64,000 bases of DNA, from positions 1 to 64,000 of the forward strand of contig JAFDWO010000037.1 of the NCBI GenBank assembly GCA_018268415.1, written 5' to 3'. Made by a program: the position numbers and the translations under genes. Shown one piece after another: positions 62,967 through 64,000 of this stretch (within the stretch, counting starts at the first letter, position 1; every line of letters begins with the position of its first letter). The notes beneath the pieces were generated by a model that was not told where the DNA came from, did not search any database, and worked only from the letters and a program-made list of their open reading frames with translations. The DNA comes from Actinomycetota bacterium (GTDB lineage: Bacteria; Actinomycetota; Thermoleophilia; Solirubrobacterales; 70-9).

Positions 62967-64000
62967 ATGGCGATCCCCCTGCTCGCCGGCGTGGTCCTGG
63001 TGCTGGACCTCGGCTGGGCGCTCTCCGGTGCCTACGACGGCAGCCTCGCCTACGGCCTGATCGACGAGCCCGCGCACCTTGCCACCTGCGCGATCGCGCT
63101 GCTGGTGCTCGGGCTCTGGGTCCGGCCGCTCGCGCCGGGCTTCGTCGTCGCCGCCCTGGCGGCGGGCGTCGCGATCGACATCGACCACCTCCCCCAGCAC
63201 CTCGGCTCCGACTTCCTGACGGCGGGCACGTCACGGCCCTACCTGCACTGCGCCCTCGCGCTGCTGGTGCCTCTCGTCGCGGCGCTCTTCCTGCCGCGGT
63301 GGCGGGCGGTGCTGCTCGGGATCGCCTCCGGCTTCGCCGCCCACCTCGCCCGCGATCTGTCCACCGGACCGGGGGTCCCGCTGGCCCTGCCGTTCTCCGA
63401 CGCCTCGGTCCGCCTCCCCTACCTCCTCTACGCGGGTGCCCTCGCGGCCGTGGCTCTCGCCTGCCTGCTGCCGCACCGGGCGAGGGCGCGGATCGCGACG
63501 GCGCTGATGATCGCCCTGGTCGCGGGCCTTGTCGTCGCCGGGCCGACCGTGGCTCTGGGCGCCCCCACCCACGCGCCACCGCTCGGACCGCAGGCCGCCC
63601 TCGGCGTCTACCTGCCCGAAGTCGGCACCCATCCCGACCGGATCGACGCCTACGGCAAGCTGGTCGGCCGCGATCCGGTGATCGTCAGCGACTACAAGCA
63701 GTGGGATTCGATCCCGTTCGAACCGACCGAGCTGAACGCGATCTGGAGTCGCGGGGCGGTGCCGATGATCACCTGGGAGCCGCTCAGCTACGAAGGCAAG
63801 AGCTACCCGCTCCGGGAGATCCAACGGGGCAAGTTCGACACCTACATCCGCGAATCGGCCCGGGCGGCGCGCGCCTGGGGACACCCGATCCTGGTCCGCT
63901 TCGCGCACGAGATGAACGGCGACTGGTACCCCTGGGGACGCGGCGTCGAAGGCAACAACTCCTACCGGTTCCGCGCCGTCTGGCGTCGGATCGTCCGCCT
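62967..64000 (+). CDS. Membrane DUF457-type protein fused to GH26-like glycosidase (runs off the end)
   Basis: The frame has no stop before the window end. Its first about 180 residues are a membrane domain with DIDHLPQHLGSD and RPYLHCALALL, the pattern of the YdjM/DUF457 metal-dependent membrane hydrolases. It is followed by an extracellular part with YLPEVGTHPDRIDAYGKLVG, VPMITWEPLS and RFAHEMNGDWYPWG, which matches the GH26 catalytic barrel, the Glu in HEMNGDW being the acid/base. The ATG at 62967 has GGGGAGGAG upstream; an in-frame GTG at 62931 is less likely. The C-terminus is missing. Confidence 0.85.
   Translation, partial: MAIPLLAGVVLVLDLGWALSGAYDGSLAYGLIDEPAHLATCAIALLVLGLWVRPLAPGFVVAALAAGVAIDIDHLPQHLGSDFLTAGTSRPYLHCALALLVPLVAALFLPRWRAVLLGIASGFAAHLARDLSTGPGVPLALPFSDASVRLPYLLYAGALAAVALACLLPHRARARIATALMIALVAGLVVAGPTVALGAPTHAPPLGPQAALGVYLPEVGTHPDRIDAYGKLVGRDPVIVSDYKQWDSIPFEPTELNAIWSRGAVPMITWEPLSYEGKSYPLREIQRGKFDTYIRESARAARAWGHPILVRFAHEMNGDWYPWGRGVEGNNSYRFRAVWRRIVR

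Overview
The window is 64 kb of dense, very GC-rich bacterial chromosome. Gene content suggests a high-GC actinobacterium, most likely of the Thermoleophilia/Solirubrobacterales type (inference from overall style, not proven): a B12-dependent ribonucleotide reductase, an ECF sigma factor with a SnoaL-like tail, many ArsR/CDF pairs, a c-di-AMP riboswitch in front of an M23 peptidase, collagen-like and Gly/Asn-repeat secreted proteins, and a caa3-type CtaG. There is no rRNA, transposase, phage gene or CRISPR array. One tRNA (Val-CAC), one SRP RNA and one riboswitch are present.

Layout. 0.2-9 kb: sigma factor, MFS exporter, MarR/YceI/flavin reductase group, collagen-like secreted protein, two-component system followed by a GH5 glycosidase. 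9.7-19.9 kb: DUF4189 protein, hemolysin-III protein with an 11-mer repeat leader, nrdJ, P450 and HSL-type esterase, PucR regulator divergent from a fatty acid desaturase, and a small coiled-coil/basic/winged-helix protein. 20-31.4 kb: icd-mdh, an AidB-like acyl-CoA dehydrogenase, M50 and M28 proteases, and a succinate dehydrogenase operon with flavoprotein, iron-sulfur and heterodisulfide-reductase-B-like subunits but no cytochrome b anchor. 32-41 kb: a second coiled-coil/basic/winged-helix protein, asd-lysC, a TauE/SafE permease and three zinc-ribbon proteins. 41-46.9 kb: pstBAC divergent from pstS across a five-unit PHO-box-like array, then a MerR/B12-fold regulator and a degenerate GGDEF protein. 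48.3-56 kb: recR-ybaB-dnaX, a membrane protein, acetolactate decarboxylase, SRP RNA and a secreted protein. 56-64 kb: M23 peptidase under the riboswitch, then a zinc/heavy-metal homeostasis cluster of three exporters and three ArsR sensors, with CtaG and a methyltransferase-like protein in between. The window ends inside a membrane-hydrolase/GH26 fusion.

The most unusual content is not in the genes. About six intergenic stretches (start of window, 9.0-9.7, 24.0-25.2, 31.4-32.0, 32.6-33.6 and 47.2-48.3 kb) are built from the same modules in the same order, in either orientation: long near-perfect hairpins separated by degenerate GC-rich tandem repeats. Two hairpin families with unrelated stems carry the identical 12-nt loop. 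Another family keeps its flanks but changes its stem from copy to copy. A palindrome of exactly 49 bp occurs five times, once inside an open reading frame, where it adds an in-frame peptide to a loop of a membrane protein. This looks like an undescribed modular repeat system and is the main lead in the window.
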